Below, in pieces: positions 49,641-57,563 of a stretch of 64,000 nt of DNA. How positions within the stretch are numbered: the stretch's first letter is position 1; the number at the start of each line of letters is the position of its first letter. Origin of the DNA: VAZQ01 sp963821505 (lineage in GTDB: Bacteria > Pseudomonadota > Alphaproteobacteria > Rhizobiales > Xanthobacteraceae); the NCBI GenBank assembly GCA_963821505.1, contig CAWGEH010000010.1:1-64000 (forward strand), written 5' to 3'. The notes below the pieces were generated by a model that saw only the letters and a list, made by a program, of their open reading frames with translations, ran no database searches and was not told the DNA's origin. The position numbers and the translations under genes are program-made.

Positions 49641-49712
49641 GGCCGACGACCGACCACAGACGACGGATGATGGTAAGTGCTCCGTCGTCCGTCCTCTGTC
49701 GTCCGTGGTCCG
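49641..49712. repeat. dispersed palindromic element, copy B
   Basis: The right arm contains TCCGTCCTCTGTCGTCCG (49688-49705), exactly complementary to the left arm of copy A at 43868-43885. The left arm (about 49641-49667) is partly complementary to the right arm, giving an imperfect hairpin. It fills the short gap between two convergent genes and may act as a terminator. Confidence 0.75.
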
Positions 49713-49715
49713 TTA

Positions 49716-52700
49716 TCAGTCGAACCGACCGGCGGCGTGTGCGAGCATGGTGTAGACCTTGCCGGTCTCCGAGGTGAGATAGGTCCGCGCAAGCGTCTGG
49801 CCGCGGTCGTCGCGCGAGACCTCCTCGAGCAGGCGCTCGAACTCGCCGATATAGCGGTCGACGGTGCGCATGAATTCGCGCTCGCTGCGATACTTCCTGC
49901 GGATTTCCTCGAACGCCCGCTGGCCCTGCATGGTGTAGAGCTTGCGCGTGAACACGTTGCGTTCGCCGCGCTTGTAGCGGTCCCAGAATTCGGCCGCCGC
50001 GTCATGGTCGATCATGCGGGCGATGTCGACGGCGAGCGCGTCGAGCGACTCGATCGTGTGGCGCTCCGCGCGCGGCTCCTCCTGCGGAGCTTCCCGCGGC
50101 GCCGCCGTCTCGCGCACGACCGACTCGGCCTCCTGCGAGGCGCGCGTGAGCAGGTCGGTGAGCCAGCCGGCGCGCCCGCCGCCGGCGGCCTGCGCGGGGC
50201 TCAACGAGGGCGCCTCCGCCCGGCGGGCGGGCATGGCCGGCGCGGCCATGCCGGTGATATCCGTCCGCTGGCGGGGCGGCTCCGGCCGCAGTCCGCCGTT
50301 GGCGGCCGGCGGCTCGGAGCGGCGCGGCGCCGCCTCGGCCGGCTCCATGCGGCGGGCGGCCGCTTCGACCGGCTCCGCCCTGCGTGCGGGCGGCTCGACG
50401 GCGTCGAGCGTGCGCCCGTGCCGGGCGACGATGCGATTGAGCTCGGCCAGCGCCTCGATCTGATCGACGATGACGCGCCGCATATGCGCGGCGGTATCCG
50501 CGGTCTCCTGCGGCAACTCGAGAATGCCTTTGCGCAGTTCCTCACGCGTGGTCTCGAGCTCCTGCTGCATCTCGACAGTCATCTGCTTCAGCCCCTCGAG
50601 CATGTCGGCGAAGCGCTGCGCCGCCTGCGAGAGCATCGATTGCGACTCCTCGGTCGCCTGCTCGTAGATGCTGTGCATGGCGTCGGCCAGCTGCCGGCGT
50701 TCTTCTTCGACGCCGTTGCGGATGGCTTCGAAATTCTCGGCGATGGCTTCGACGCCGGTGGCGGCCAATTCGGCAGTGAGCCGGGCGATGTCGCGCGCGC
50801 GCTCCGCCGCGCCTTCGAGCAACTCGTCGAGCACGCCGGCAAAGCGGGTGAGGCGCTGCTCCAGATCGCTGCCCTTGCCGTCGAGCGCGGCGATCAATTC
50901 CTCGAGCGACGTGCTGCGCTCGGCAAGCGCGCCTTCGGTGCGCCGATTGCTGGTGTCGATCAGCGCGACCGCTTCCGCCAGGGAGCGTCCGTGAGCGTCG
51001 AACTGGCCGGCAAGCTGCGACAGATCGTTGAGCGTCTGAACGGACATCGCCCGGAAGCTCGTGATGTTGCGCTCGACGTCGCTGTTGGCCGCGCCGGCCT
51101 TTTGCGCGACCTCGTTCATGGCGGAGACGAAATCGGACACCCGGGTGACCAGGGTGCTCTCGATGTCGCTCATGTTCTCGTGCGCGCCGCTCAGGACTTC
51201 CTGGAGGAGAATGTTGGCCTCGCGCAGGCGCTCGTAGAGCGCGGTCGAATCCGACCGCAGCATGTTTTGCGTCTCCTGGATCTCGGAGATGGTGGAGGCC
51301 GCCGTCTGCTTGGACTGCTCGACGGCCGCATGGGTCGTGTCCTGCAGTTCCCGCAGCGTGCGGGTGATCGTCTTGGCGGCGCTTTGCGTCGCCATCTCCG
51401 CGGTTTCCCGCAATTCCTTGACCGAGCGGCTGACGGCTTCGCTCGTCGTCTCGGCCGCGGCGATGTGGCTCGTCTGCAGGTCCTTGAGCGACTGATTGAC
51501 GGCGCCGGTCGCGGTCTCGCTCGCGTCGCTGATGAGGCGGGCGATCTGCTCGCTGTTGTCCATCATGCTCTGGGTGAAGTTGAAGCCTTTGGCCTCGATC
51601 GCCTTGACCGCATGGTCGGCGACCCGGCTCACCTCGCTCACGAATTCCTCGCTCTTGTTGGTGAGCGCCGCGAGCAGCCCGCTCGATTTCTCATCGACGA
51701 TGTGCGTCATTTCGGCGGCGCGCTGGCTGAGCTCGGTGGAGATCTCCTCCGCCTTGCCGACGAAGTTGCGTGCCACCTCGGCGCTGACGGATAGCAACGT
51801 GCGCTCGACCTCGCTGGCGTTCTGCTTGAGGACGTTGCTGACGCCGATCGACATTCCGTTGATGGTGCGCTCGGCGTCGTGGACGCTCGCGCGGATGGCG
51901 CCCGTGGTGTTGGTTGCGAGCTGGGTGAGCGAACGCTCGGCCTCGGCGCTGTTGGCCTTGACCGCTTCGCCCAGTTGCTGAATCCGGCCGGTGATGACGC
52001 CCGACACCGAGGTTGTGAGATTGCCGATCGAGCGCTCGGCCTCGGCGCTGTTGGTCTTGACCGCCTCGCCCAGTTGCTGAATCCGGCCGGTTATCACGCT
52101 GGAGACGGAGGTCGCGAGCGCGCCGAGCGAGCGCTCGGCCTCGGCGGCGTTGGTCTTGACCGCCTCGCTCAGTTGCTGAATCCGCGTGGTTATGACGTTG
52201 GACGTGGAGGTTGCAAGATTGCCGAGCGAGCGCTCGGCCTCGCTCGTGCTGGCCTTGATGGTATTGCTCAGGTGGTCGGAACGGGCGCCGATTGCCTCGA
52301 CCGAAGCCGTGGTCAGCTTCTCGATCGCCTGCGCGGCGTCGCCGGAACTGGTCCTGATCGCGCTGCTCAGGTGCTCGGCGCGCGCGGTGAGCAGTTCGGC
52401 GGCGGATTGGCTGCGCGCGTCGATTTCCTTGGTCAGGCTCTCGGTACGTCCGCTCACGGCCTCCTCGAAGCGCCGCACGCGGGTATCCAGGTTGTCGGTG
52501 ATGTCAGTGGTCAGCTTCTCGATCGCCTGCGCGGCCTCGCCGGAACTGGTCCTGATCGTGCTGCTGAGATGCTCGGTGCGCGCGATGAGCAGGTCGGCGG
52601 CGGATTGGCTGCGCGTTTCGATTTCCTGGCTGAGGCTCTCGGCGCGCCCGCTCAACAGTTCCTCGAAGCGCCGAACGCGCGTATCGAGACCGTCGGAGAC

Positions 52701-55214
52701 TTCCGTGGTCAGCTTCTCGATCGTTTGCGCGGCCTCGCCGGAACTGGTCCTGATCGCGCTGCTGAGATGCTCGGTGCGCACGGCGAGCAGGTCGGCGGCG
52801 ACCTGGCTGCGGGTCTCGATTTCCCTGGTCAGGCTCTCGGCGCGCCCGCCCAAGACTTCCTCGAAACGCCGGATTCGCGCATCCAGATTGTCGGCGACGT
52901 CGCTGGTCAGCTTCTCGAGCGCCTGCGCCGCTTCGCCGGAACTGGTCCTGATCGCGCTGCTGAGATGCTCCGAGCGCGCGGTGAGCAAGTCGGCGGCAAC
53001 CTGGCTGCGGGTCTCGATTTCCTTGGTCAGGCTCTCGGCGCGCCCGGACAGGAGATCCTCGAAACGACTGATGCGGGTATCCAGATTGTCGGCAACCTCC
53101 ATCGCCTTGACGCCCAGGGTCTTGTCGATGTCCTCGATCTTGGCCCCGATGCTCTCGGCGAGCTGGGCACCGCGCGAATTGATGACCGTGGTGACGTCGC
53201 CGATGCGCTTGTCGAGCGCGCTGACCACTTCGTTTCCACCCTCGGCCACGGATCTGGCCACGTCCGTGATGCGGGCGGAGAGCTCGTTGCTGAGCGTCTG
53301 GGTGCGGGCATCGAGCGAATCCCGGAAACGCGTGAGCTGCTGGTCGAGGCTTGCCGTAACCTCCGCCGACTTGACCGTGACGCGGGTGTCGAAATTGTCG
53401 ACGTAATCGCGCATCGCGCCGGAAATGTCCTGCGTGCGCTCGGCAAGACGCTCGACCATTTCGCCGCCATAGGTCTTCACGGTGCGATCGAACTCGGCGA
53501 GGTGGCGGGTGATGAGGTTGCCGAGCGTCGTGGAATCGCGCGCGATCCGGTCGGCGAGCTCGGTGCCGCCTTGATTGAACATGTCCTCGAACGATTGCAG
53601 CCGCGCCGCCAGCATGTCGCGCACGGCGTCGCCGCGGGTGCCGATCACCTCGGCGATCTCGGCGCTGCCGCGATTGAACATGTCCTCGAACGAGCGCAGT
53701 CGCCCGGCGAGCACTTCCTCCGCCGCGTCGCCGCGGCTGCCGATCGCCTCCACGAACAATTCGGCGCTGTCGCGGAATTGGTCGGCCACGCGCTGGCCGC
53801 GCTGCACGATGCTGTCGGTGATGCGCGCGCCCGTCTGCTCGAGGTTGGACACCACGTCTCCGCCGCGCAGGCTCAGGTCGAGCACGAGGGAATCGCCGGT
53901 GTTCTTGAGCGTGGTATTGACCTCCTCGACGCGGCTGGAAATGGTCTCGGCAAGCTGGTTGCCGGTATCGATCACGAGCTCGGACAGTTCCTGCGAGCGA
54001 TTGGTCATCAGGTCGAGGATGGCCTCGGATTTCTGCGCAAATCCCTCCGTCACCTGCTCGAGCCGCTCGGACATCGCGTGCTGCAGGTTGGCGGAGATCT
54101 CGGTGAATTCGTCGCCGATGTGATCGGTCTTGAAATTCAGCGTCGCGGTCAGGCGGTCGGTGGCAGCCGAAATCGCTTGCGTGGTTTCCTGGCTGGTTCG
54201 CTCCAGGCGGTCGAGCAGGTCGCCGCCGCGCTCGCCGAGCGTGTGGATCATGGTGTCGCCGGCGTTTCCGAGCGCCCGCGTGATGTGCTCGCCCTTCTCG
54301 GCCAGCGTGTGCGTGATCCGCCGCGACGCTTCGTTGACCTGCTCGGCGACGAGTTCGCTGATCTGGGAAATGTCGTGGCTGAGATCGAGGTGGACGCCAT
54401 TGATGGCGTCGCGGATCTGCCCGGCTTGGCCGACCAGGGTATCGCGCTGGCCGCCCAGGTCCTGGAGCAGCGCGCGGATGCGCACTTCGTTGTCGTTGTA
54501 GGCGTGTTCGAGGGCGGAGACCTCGTTCGCCACCAACGTCTCGAGCTCGGCGGCGCGCGCGAGCGCGCGCTCGATGCCGTCGCCCATGGCGGCGACTTCG
54601 CGCCGGATCGCCTGGCCGACGGTCACGATCAACTCGCGCGCCACGGTCTCGGGCTCGGCCAACCGCATGGCGACCTCGGCCATGGACTGGGTGATGAGCC
54701 GCAGTTCCTGCGAGCGCCACGCCATGTGAGCCAGCACGTAGAAGAAGATGATCGGCACGAAGAACACGACGCCGAGCACGGCGAGCACCGGCGCCGCGAG
54801 ACCCGTCGGTCCGAGCGCGGACTGCAGTTCGGGCAGATACATCCAGCCGAGCAGCAGCCCCGCCAACACCCAGATCGCGGTGAAGACGCTTGCGAACAGG
54901 TAGGACGTGCGCGCCGGACGGCGTTGCAGGCTGCGCAGGATCTGGCCGATGGATTCACGATCGTCATTGGCCGGGCGGCGCAACGCGCCGGCCTCTTCCG
55001 GATGCTGCGGATCCTCGGCGAACAGCTCGTCCTGGACGGGAGTGGCGGGCCGCACGGTGCGCCATGTCGGCTCCGAGACGGGCTCTTCGGCAGGCGCGAC
55101 CGCAGGCGGGGGCAGTTCCGGCTCAGATGCGGTATCGCGCGCCGTAAGCGCATCCTGGATCGCCGAAAGCGCCGCTTCCGTCGGGTCCGTTATCTTCTTC
55201 GGGGTGTTCGCCAT
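49716..55214 (-). CDS. giant two-TM coiled-coil protein, GPR/RgsE/TipN-like polar growth factor
   Basis: An 1832-residue protein. Residues 1-100 are acidic and proline-rich. Two membrane helices lie at about 104-126 (FASVFTAIWVLAGLLLGWMY) and 138-163 (AAPVLAVLGVVFFVPIIFFY). Nearly everything to about 1590 is predicted helix, rich in Ala, Glu, Arg, Ser and Thr with apolipoprotein/methyl-acceptor-like repeats. A proline/arginine-rich linker and a folded C-terminus (DHDAAAEFWDRYKRGERNVF) follow. Four 66-residue and about four 33-residue repeats, both multiples of 11, suggest hendecad coiled coil. Architecture and size match GPR of Agrobacterium (about 2100 residues) and RgsE of Sinorhizobium, which scaffold the growth pole, and resemble the smaller TipN of Caulobacter. 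The assignment is by architecture, not alignment. Confidence 0.75.
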   Translation of the reverse strand: MANTPKKITDPTEAALSAIQDALTARDTASEPELPPPAVAPAEEPVSEPTWRTVRPATPVQDELFAEDPQHPEEAGALRRPANDDRESIGQILRSLQRRPARTSYLFASVFTAIWVLAGLLLGWMYLPELQSALGPTGLAAPVLAVLGVVFFVPIIFFYVLAHMAWRSQELRLITQSMAEVAMRLAEPETVARELIVTVGQAIRREVAAMGDGIERALARAAELETLVANEVSALEHAYNDNEVRIRALLQDLGGQRDTLVGQAGQIRDAINGVHLDLSHDISQISELVAEQVNEASRRITHTLAEKGEHITRALGNAGDTMIHTLGERGGDLLDRLERTSQETTQAISAATDRLTATLNFKTDHIGDEFTEISANLQHAMSERLEQVTEGFAQKSEAILDLMTNRSQELSELVIDTGNQLAETISSRVEEVNTTLKNTGDSLVLDLSLRGGDVVSNLEQTGARITDSIVQRGQRVADQFRDSAELFVEAIGSRGDAAEEVLAGRLRSFEDMFNRGSAEIAEVIGTRGDAVRDMLAARLQSFEDMFNQGGTELADRIARDSTTLGNLITRHLAEFDRTVKTYGGEMVERLAERTQDISGAMRDYVDNFDTRVTVKSAEVTASLDQQLTRFRDSLDARTQTLSNELSARITDVARSVAEGGNEVVSALDKRIGDVTTVINSRGAQLAESIGAKIEDIDKTLGVKAMEVADNLDTRISRFEDLLSGRAESLTKEIETRSQVAADLLTARSEHLSSAIRTSSGEAAQALEKLTSDVADNLDARIRRFEEVLGGRAESLTREIETRSQVAADLLAVRTEHLSSAIRTSSGEAAQTIEKLTTEVSDGLDTRVRRFEELLSGRAESLSQEIETRSQSAADLLIARTEHLSSTIRTSSGEAAQAIEKLTTDITDNLDTRVRRFEEAVSGRTESLTKEIDARSQSAAELLTARAEHLSSAIRTSSGDAAQAIEKLTTASVEAIGARSDHLSNTIKASTSEAERSLGNLATSTSNVITTRIQQLSEAVKTNAAEAERSLGALATSVSSVITGRIQQLGEAVKTNSAEAERSIGNLTTSVSGVITGRIQQLGEAVKANSAEAERSLTQLATNTTGAIRASVHDAERTINGMSIGVSNVLKQNASEVERTLLSVSAEVARNFVGKAEEISTELSQRAAEMTHIVDEKSSGLLAALTNKSEEFVSEVSRVADHAVKAIEAKGFNFTQSMMDNSEQIARLISDASETATGAVNQSLKDLQTSHIAAAETTSEAVSRSVKELRETAEMATQSAAKTITRTLRELQDTTHAAVEQSKQTAASTISEIQETQNMLRSDSTALYERLREANILLQEVLSGAHENMSDIESTLVTRVSDFVSAMNEVAQKAGAANSDVERNITSFRAMSVQTLNDLSQLAGQFDAHGRSLAEAVALIDTSNRRTEGALAERSTSLEELIAALDGKGSDLEQRLTRFAGVLDELLEGAAERARDIARLTAELAATGVEAIAENFEAIRNGVEEERRQLADAMHSIYEQATEESQSMLSQAAQRFADMLEGLKQMTVEMQQELETTREELRKGILELPQETADTAAHMRRVIVDQIEALAELNRIVARHGRTLDAVEPPARRAEPVEAAARRMEPAEAAPRRSEPPAANGGLRPEPPRQRTDITGMAAPAMPARRAEAPSLSPAQAAGGGRAGWLTDLLTRASQEAESVVRETAAPREAPQEEPRAERHTIESLDALAVDIARMIDHDAAAEFWDRYKRGERNVFTRKLYTMQGQRAFEEIRRKYRSEREFMRTVDRYIGEFERLLEEVSRDDRGQTLARTYLTSETGKVYTMLAHAAGRFD
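51900..52270. repeat. 99-bp coding tandem repeat (33 residues) inside the giant protein gene
   Basis: The sequence CTGAATCCG starts at 51978, 52077 and 52176, exactly 99 bases apart, within near-identical blocks; a fourth diverged copy flanks them. Each block encodes a helical unit of the type VITGRIQQLGEAVKTNSAEA followed by ERSLGNL. Outer limits are approximate. Confidence 0.85.
52290..53090. repeat. 198-bp coding tandem repeat (66 residues) inside the giant protein gene
   Basis: GAACTGGTCCTGATCG begins at 52345, 52543, 52741 and 52939, exactly 198 bases apart. Each block encodes SSAIRTSSGEAAQAIEKL, then a segment of the DNLDTRVRRFEE type, GRAESLTKEIETRSQ and AADLLTARTEHL. High nucleotide identity implies recent duplication or gene conversion. 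Outer limits are approximate. Confidence 0.9.
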
Positions 55215-55442
55215 GTCGGTCGTCGCCTCGTATTACGCTGGACCAGAGCAGCGGCCGGGCCGGTCCTGGCCGCCCCACGAGCGCGTTTAGCCTTGAGATC
55301 CCCTCTGGAACCCCCTCGGGCAGCCGGCAGTAACGCGCCGCACAGACATTCCACTGCCATTTGAGCTATCCTATCGGCTTGGCATACCGAAGGAAACTGC
55401 TTGTTAAGGTGTCTTTAATCATCGTTAACGGCACGCTGGGCC

Positions 55443-55789
55443 ATGCGCCGCACCCCGCAGAATGAGCGTCGCGACCAAATTTCCGCGCCTGATCACGGTT
55501 TGTCCGGTCGCATCGCGGCTGGCATACGGCCGAGCGAGGTGCAGCGGCGCTATCTCGAGCGCGGATTGACGCAAGCGGGCGGAAAGCTCCCGCTGTTCGA
55601 CCGCAACGGCCGTGAAGTATCGAAAAGAAGACAATCGAATCCTGCTTGGCCCATGGCTGGGCCACGCCTTGGCTGCACAACCCCATCAAACCGGATTGGC
55701 TGGTCTGCCGGCTCACCGAAGCGGGCTATCGGGTGTTGGGAAGCGAACCGCCCTCGGGACCTGCCCCGAGCGATCGTACATCCCGCTAG
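55443..55789 (+). pseudogene. small hypothetical protein, one frameshift
   Basis: From the ATG at 55443 the first 62 codons read sensibly (GIRPSEVQRRYLERGLTQAG, GKLPLFDRNGREVS). The frame then loses sense, but another frame continues KKTIESCLAHGWATPWLHNP, IKPDWLVCRLTEAGYRVLGS and stops at 55787-55789. One extra A in the AAAA run near 55,627-55,630 would join them into a 115-residue protein. LTEAGYRVL is reminiscent of the recognition part of a winged helix; the family is not recognised. The single homopolymer lesion may be a sequencing error. Confidence 0.6.
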
Positions 55790-56050
55790 CCCTCCTCGGC
55801 CACGGGGCGTATCGCGCGCGGCGGCCCAGCGCCTGCCGCAAAAGGAGCCGGGGCGCGAAGAGGCCGAAAATCGGGGCCTTCACCGCTGCGATCTCCCGCT
55901 CGCCGTCCGTCCGCCGCACGATCATCGCCGCCGGCCGTGGAAGCACCTGTGGGAGCGGCGATCGATGTTGCGCCGTGATCTGGCGCGCGCGCGTGCCACC
56001 GGCTATAGGACCCCCGCCACTGCCGCACGGCCTCCACCATCCCTCCTCAC

Positions 56051-56371
56051 ATGCCGAAAATCACCTATATCGATTACGAAGGCACCGCCCGCACGGTCGA
56101 GGGCGAGATCGGCTCGACCGTGATGGAGACGGCGATCAAGAACGGCATTCCGGGCATCGAGGCGGAATGCGGCGGCGCCTGCGCCTGCGCCACCTGCCAT
56201 GTCCATGTCGATGAAGCGTGGCGTGCAGCGGTAGGCGAGCCGTCGCCGATGGAGGAGGATATGCTCGACTTCGGTTATGACGTGAAGCCGAACTCGCGCT
56301 TGTCCTGCCAGATCAAGGTGACCGCCGAGCTCGATGGCCTGGTGGTGCGCACGCCCGAGCGGCAGGCCTAG
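56051..56371 (+). CDS. 2Fe-2S ferredoxin (adrenodoxin/putidaredoxin type)
   Basis: A 106-residue electron carrier. The cluster cysteines follow the C-x5-C-x2-C then C pattern: AECGGACACATCHVHV and, 37 residues on, RLSCQIKVTAELDGLVV. The opening PKITYIDYEGTARTVEGEIG and the acidic helix PSPMEEDMLDFGYDVKPN are typical of the adrenodoxin-like group that serves P450s, Rieske oxygenases or Fe-S assembly. A reductase gene starts 43 bases downstream, making a plausible reductase-ferredoxin pair. Confidence 0.95.
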   Translation: MPKITYIDYEGTARTVEGEIGSTVMETAIKNGIPGIEAECGGACACATCHVHVDEAWRAAVGEPSPMEEDMLDFGYDVKPNSRLSCQIKVTAELDGLVVRTPERQA

Positions 56372-56414
56372 CGGGCGCGCGCCGCGGCTACCCACTCGGA
56401 CGAGATCATCCCAT

Positions 56415-57485
56415 ATGCAGGACGCGTATCTGAGCGAGGCTTCGCGAAAGCGCATGAGCGAACCGATCAAGACCGACGTGCTGATCATCGGTGCGGGGCC
56501 GTGCGGGCTCTTCGCGGTGTTCGAGCTTGGCCTGCTCGACATGAAGGCGCATGTCATCGACATCCTCGACAAGGTCGGCGGCCAGTGCGCGGAGCTCTAT
56601 CCGGAAAAGCCGATCTACGACATACCGGGGGTGCCCTACATCACCGGGCACGGTCTCTGCGACGCGCTGATGGCGCAGATCAAGCCGTTCGGCGCGACCT
56701 TCCATCTCCAGGAGATGGTGCAGACGGTCGAGAAGATCGGCGATCCGCTGTTCCGCGTGACCACCGATCGCGGCCGCACGTTCGAGGTCAAGGTCATCGT
56801 GATCGCCGCCGGAGGCGGCTCGTTCCAGCCCAAGCGCCCGCCGATCCCAGGCATCGAGGCCTATGAAGGCACTTCCGTTTTCTATTCGGTCCGGCAGATG
56901 GAGGCGTTGCGCAACAAGCGCGTCCTGATCGTCGGCGGCGGGGACTCCGCGCTGGATTGGACGTTGAACCTCGCGCCGCTCGCCAGTCACCTCACGCTCC
57001 TGCACCGGCGCAGCGAGTTCCGTGCCGCGCCCGACAGCGTCAACAAGATGATGACGCTGGTGGGCGAGGGCAAAATCGATTTCGTGCTGGGTCAGGTCGC
57101 CGCGCTGGAAGGGGAGGGCGGACGGATCGCCAAGGCGGTCGTGAAGCGCAACGACGGCTCCAATTTTGAAATCGCTTGCGACGTCCTGCTGCCGTTTTTC
57201 GGGCTGACCATGAAGCTCGGCCCGGTCGCCGATTGGGGCATGGAGATGAAGGACGGCGATTATGTTCTGGTCGATACCGCGACCTTCGAATCGAGCATCC
57301 CCGGCATATTCGCAATCGGCGACATCAATTGGTACCCTGGCAAGCTCAAGCTCATTTTGTCCGGGTTCCACGAAGGGGCGCTGATGGCGCAAAAGGCGCA
57401 TCGCTATGTCTATCCGGACAAGCGCCTGGTGTTCCAGTACACCACCTCTTCCACCAGCCTGCAGAAGAAGCTCGGCGTGGCGTAA
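56415..57485 (+). CDS. ferredoxin--NADP+ reductase, thioredoxin reductase-like
   Basis: A 356-residue flavoprotein of the YumC/TrxR-like FNR type, moving electrons between NADPH and ferredoxin. FAD site: TDVLIIGAGPCGLFAVFELG. Next come DKVGGQCAELYPEKPIYDIP, the NADPH site RVLIVGGGDSALDWTLNLAP, LLHRRSEFRAAPDSVNKM, and the second FAD motif GIFAIGDINWYPGKLKLILS. The thioredoxin-reductase CxxC is absent, as expected for FNR. The ATG at 56415 adds 13 residues to one at 56454 (MSEPIKTDVLI), which is closer to the fold. Its likely partner is the ferredoxin immediately upstream. Confidence 0.92.
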   Translation: MQDAYLSEASRKRMSEPIKTDVLIIGAGPCGLFAVFELGLLDMKAHVIDILDKVGGQCAELYPEKPIYDIPGVPYITGHGLCDALMAQIKPFGATFHLQEMVQTVEKIGDPLFRVTTDRGRTFEVKVIVIAAGGGSFQPKRPPIPGIEAYEGTSVFYSVRQMEALRNKRVLIVGGGDSALDWTLNLAPLASHLTLLHRRSEFRAAPDSVNKMMTLVGEGKIDFVLGQVAALEGEGGRIAKAVVKRNDGSNFEIACDVLLPFFGLTMKLGPVADWGMEMKDGDYVLVDTATFESSIPGIFAIGDINWYPGKLKLILSGFHEGALMAQKAHRYVYPDKRLVFQYTTSSTSLQKKLGVA

Positions 57486-57563
57486 TTTTTTCCAGAACGG
57501 TCTTCCTAAATCAGTGCGCGCCCCCGCCAGCGGGCGCAAGGCTGCGCGCCCGGGACGTCGATC

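Noticed and set aside
51879..55364. 1161-codon open frame opposite the giant coiled-coil gene
   Set aside because: Its repeats simply mirror the sense-strand tandem repeats, and it lacks any fold signature or start context.
55790..56050. Small genes between the frameshifted hypothetical and the ferredoxin
   Set aside because: Several overlapping frames exist, but none shows a domain, start context or conservation that I recognise.
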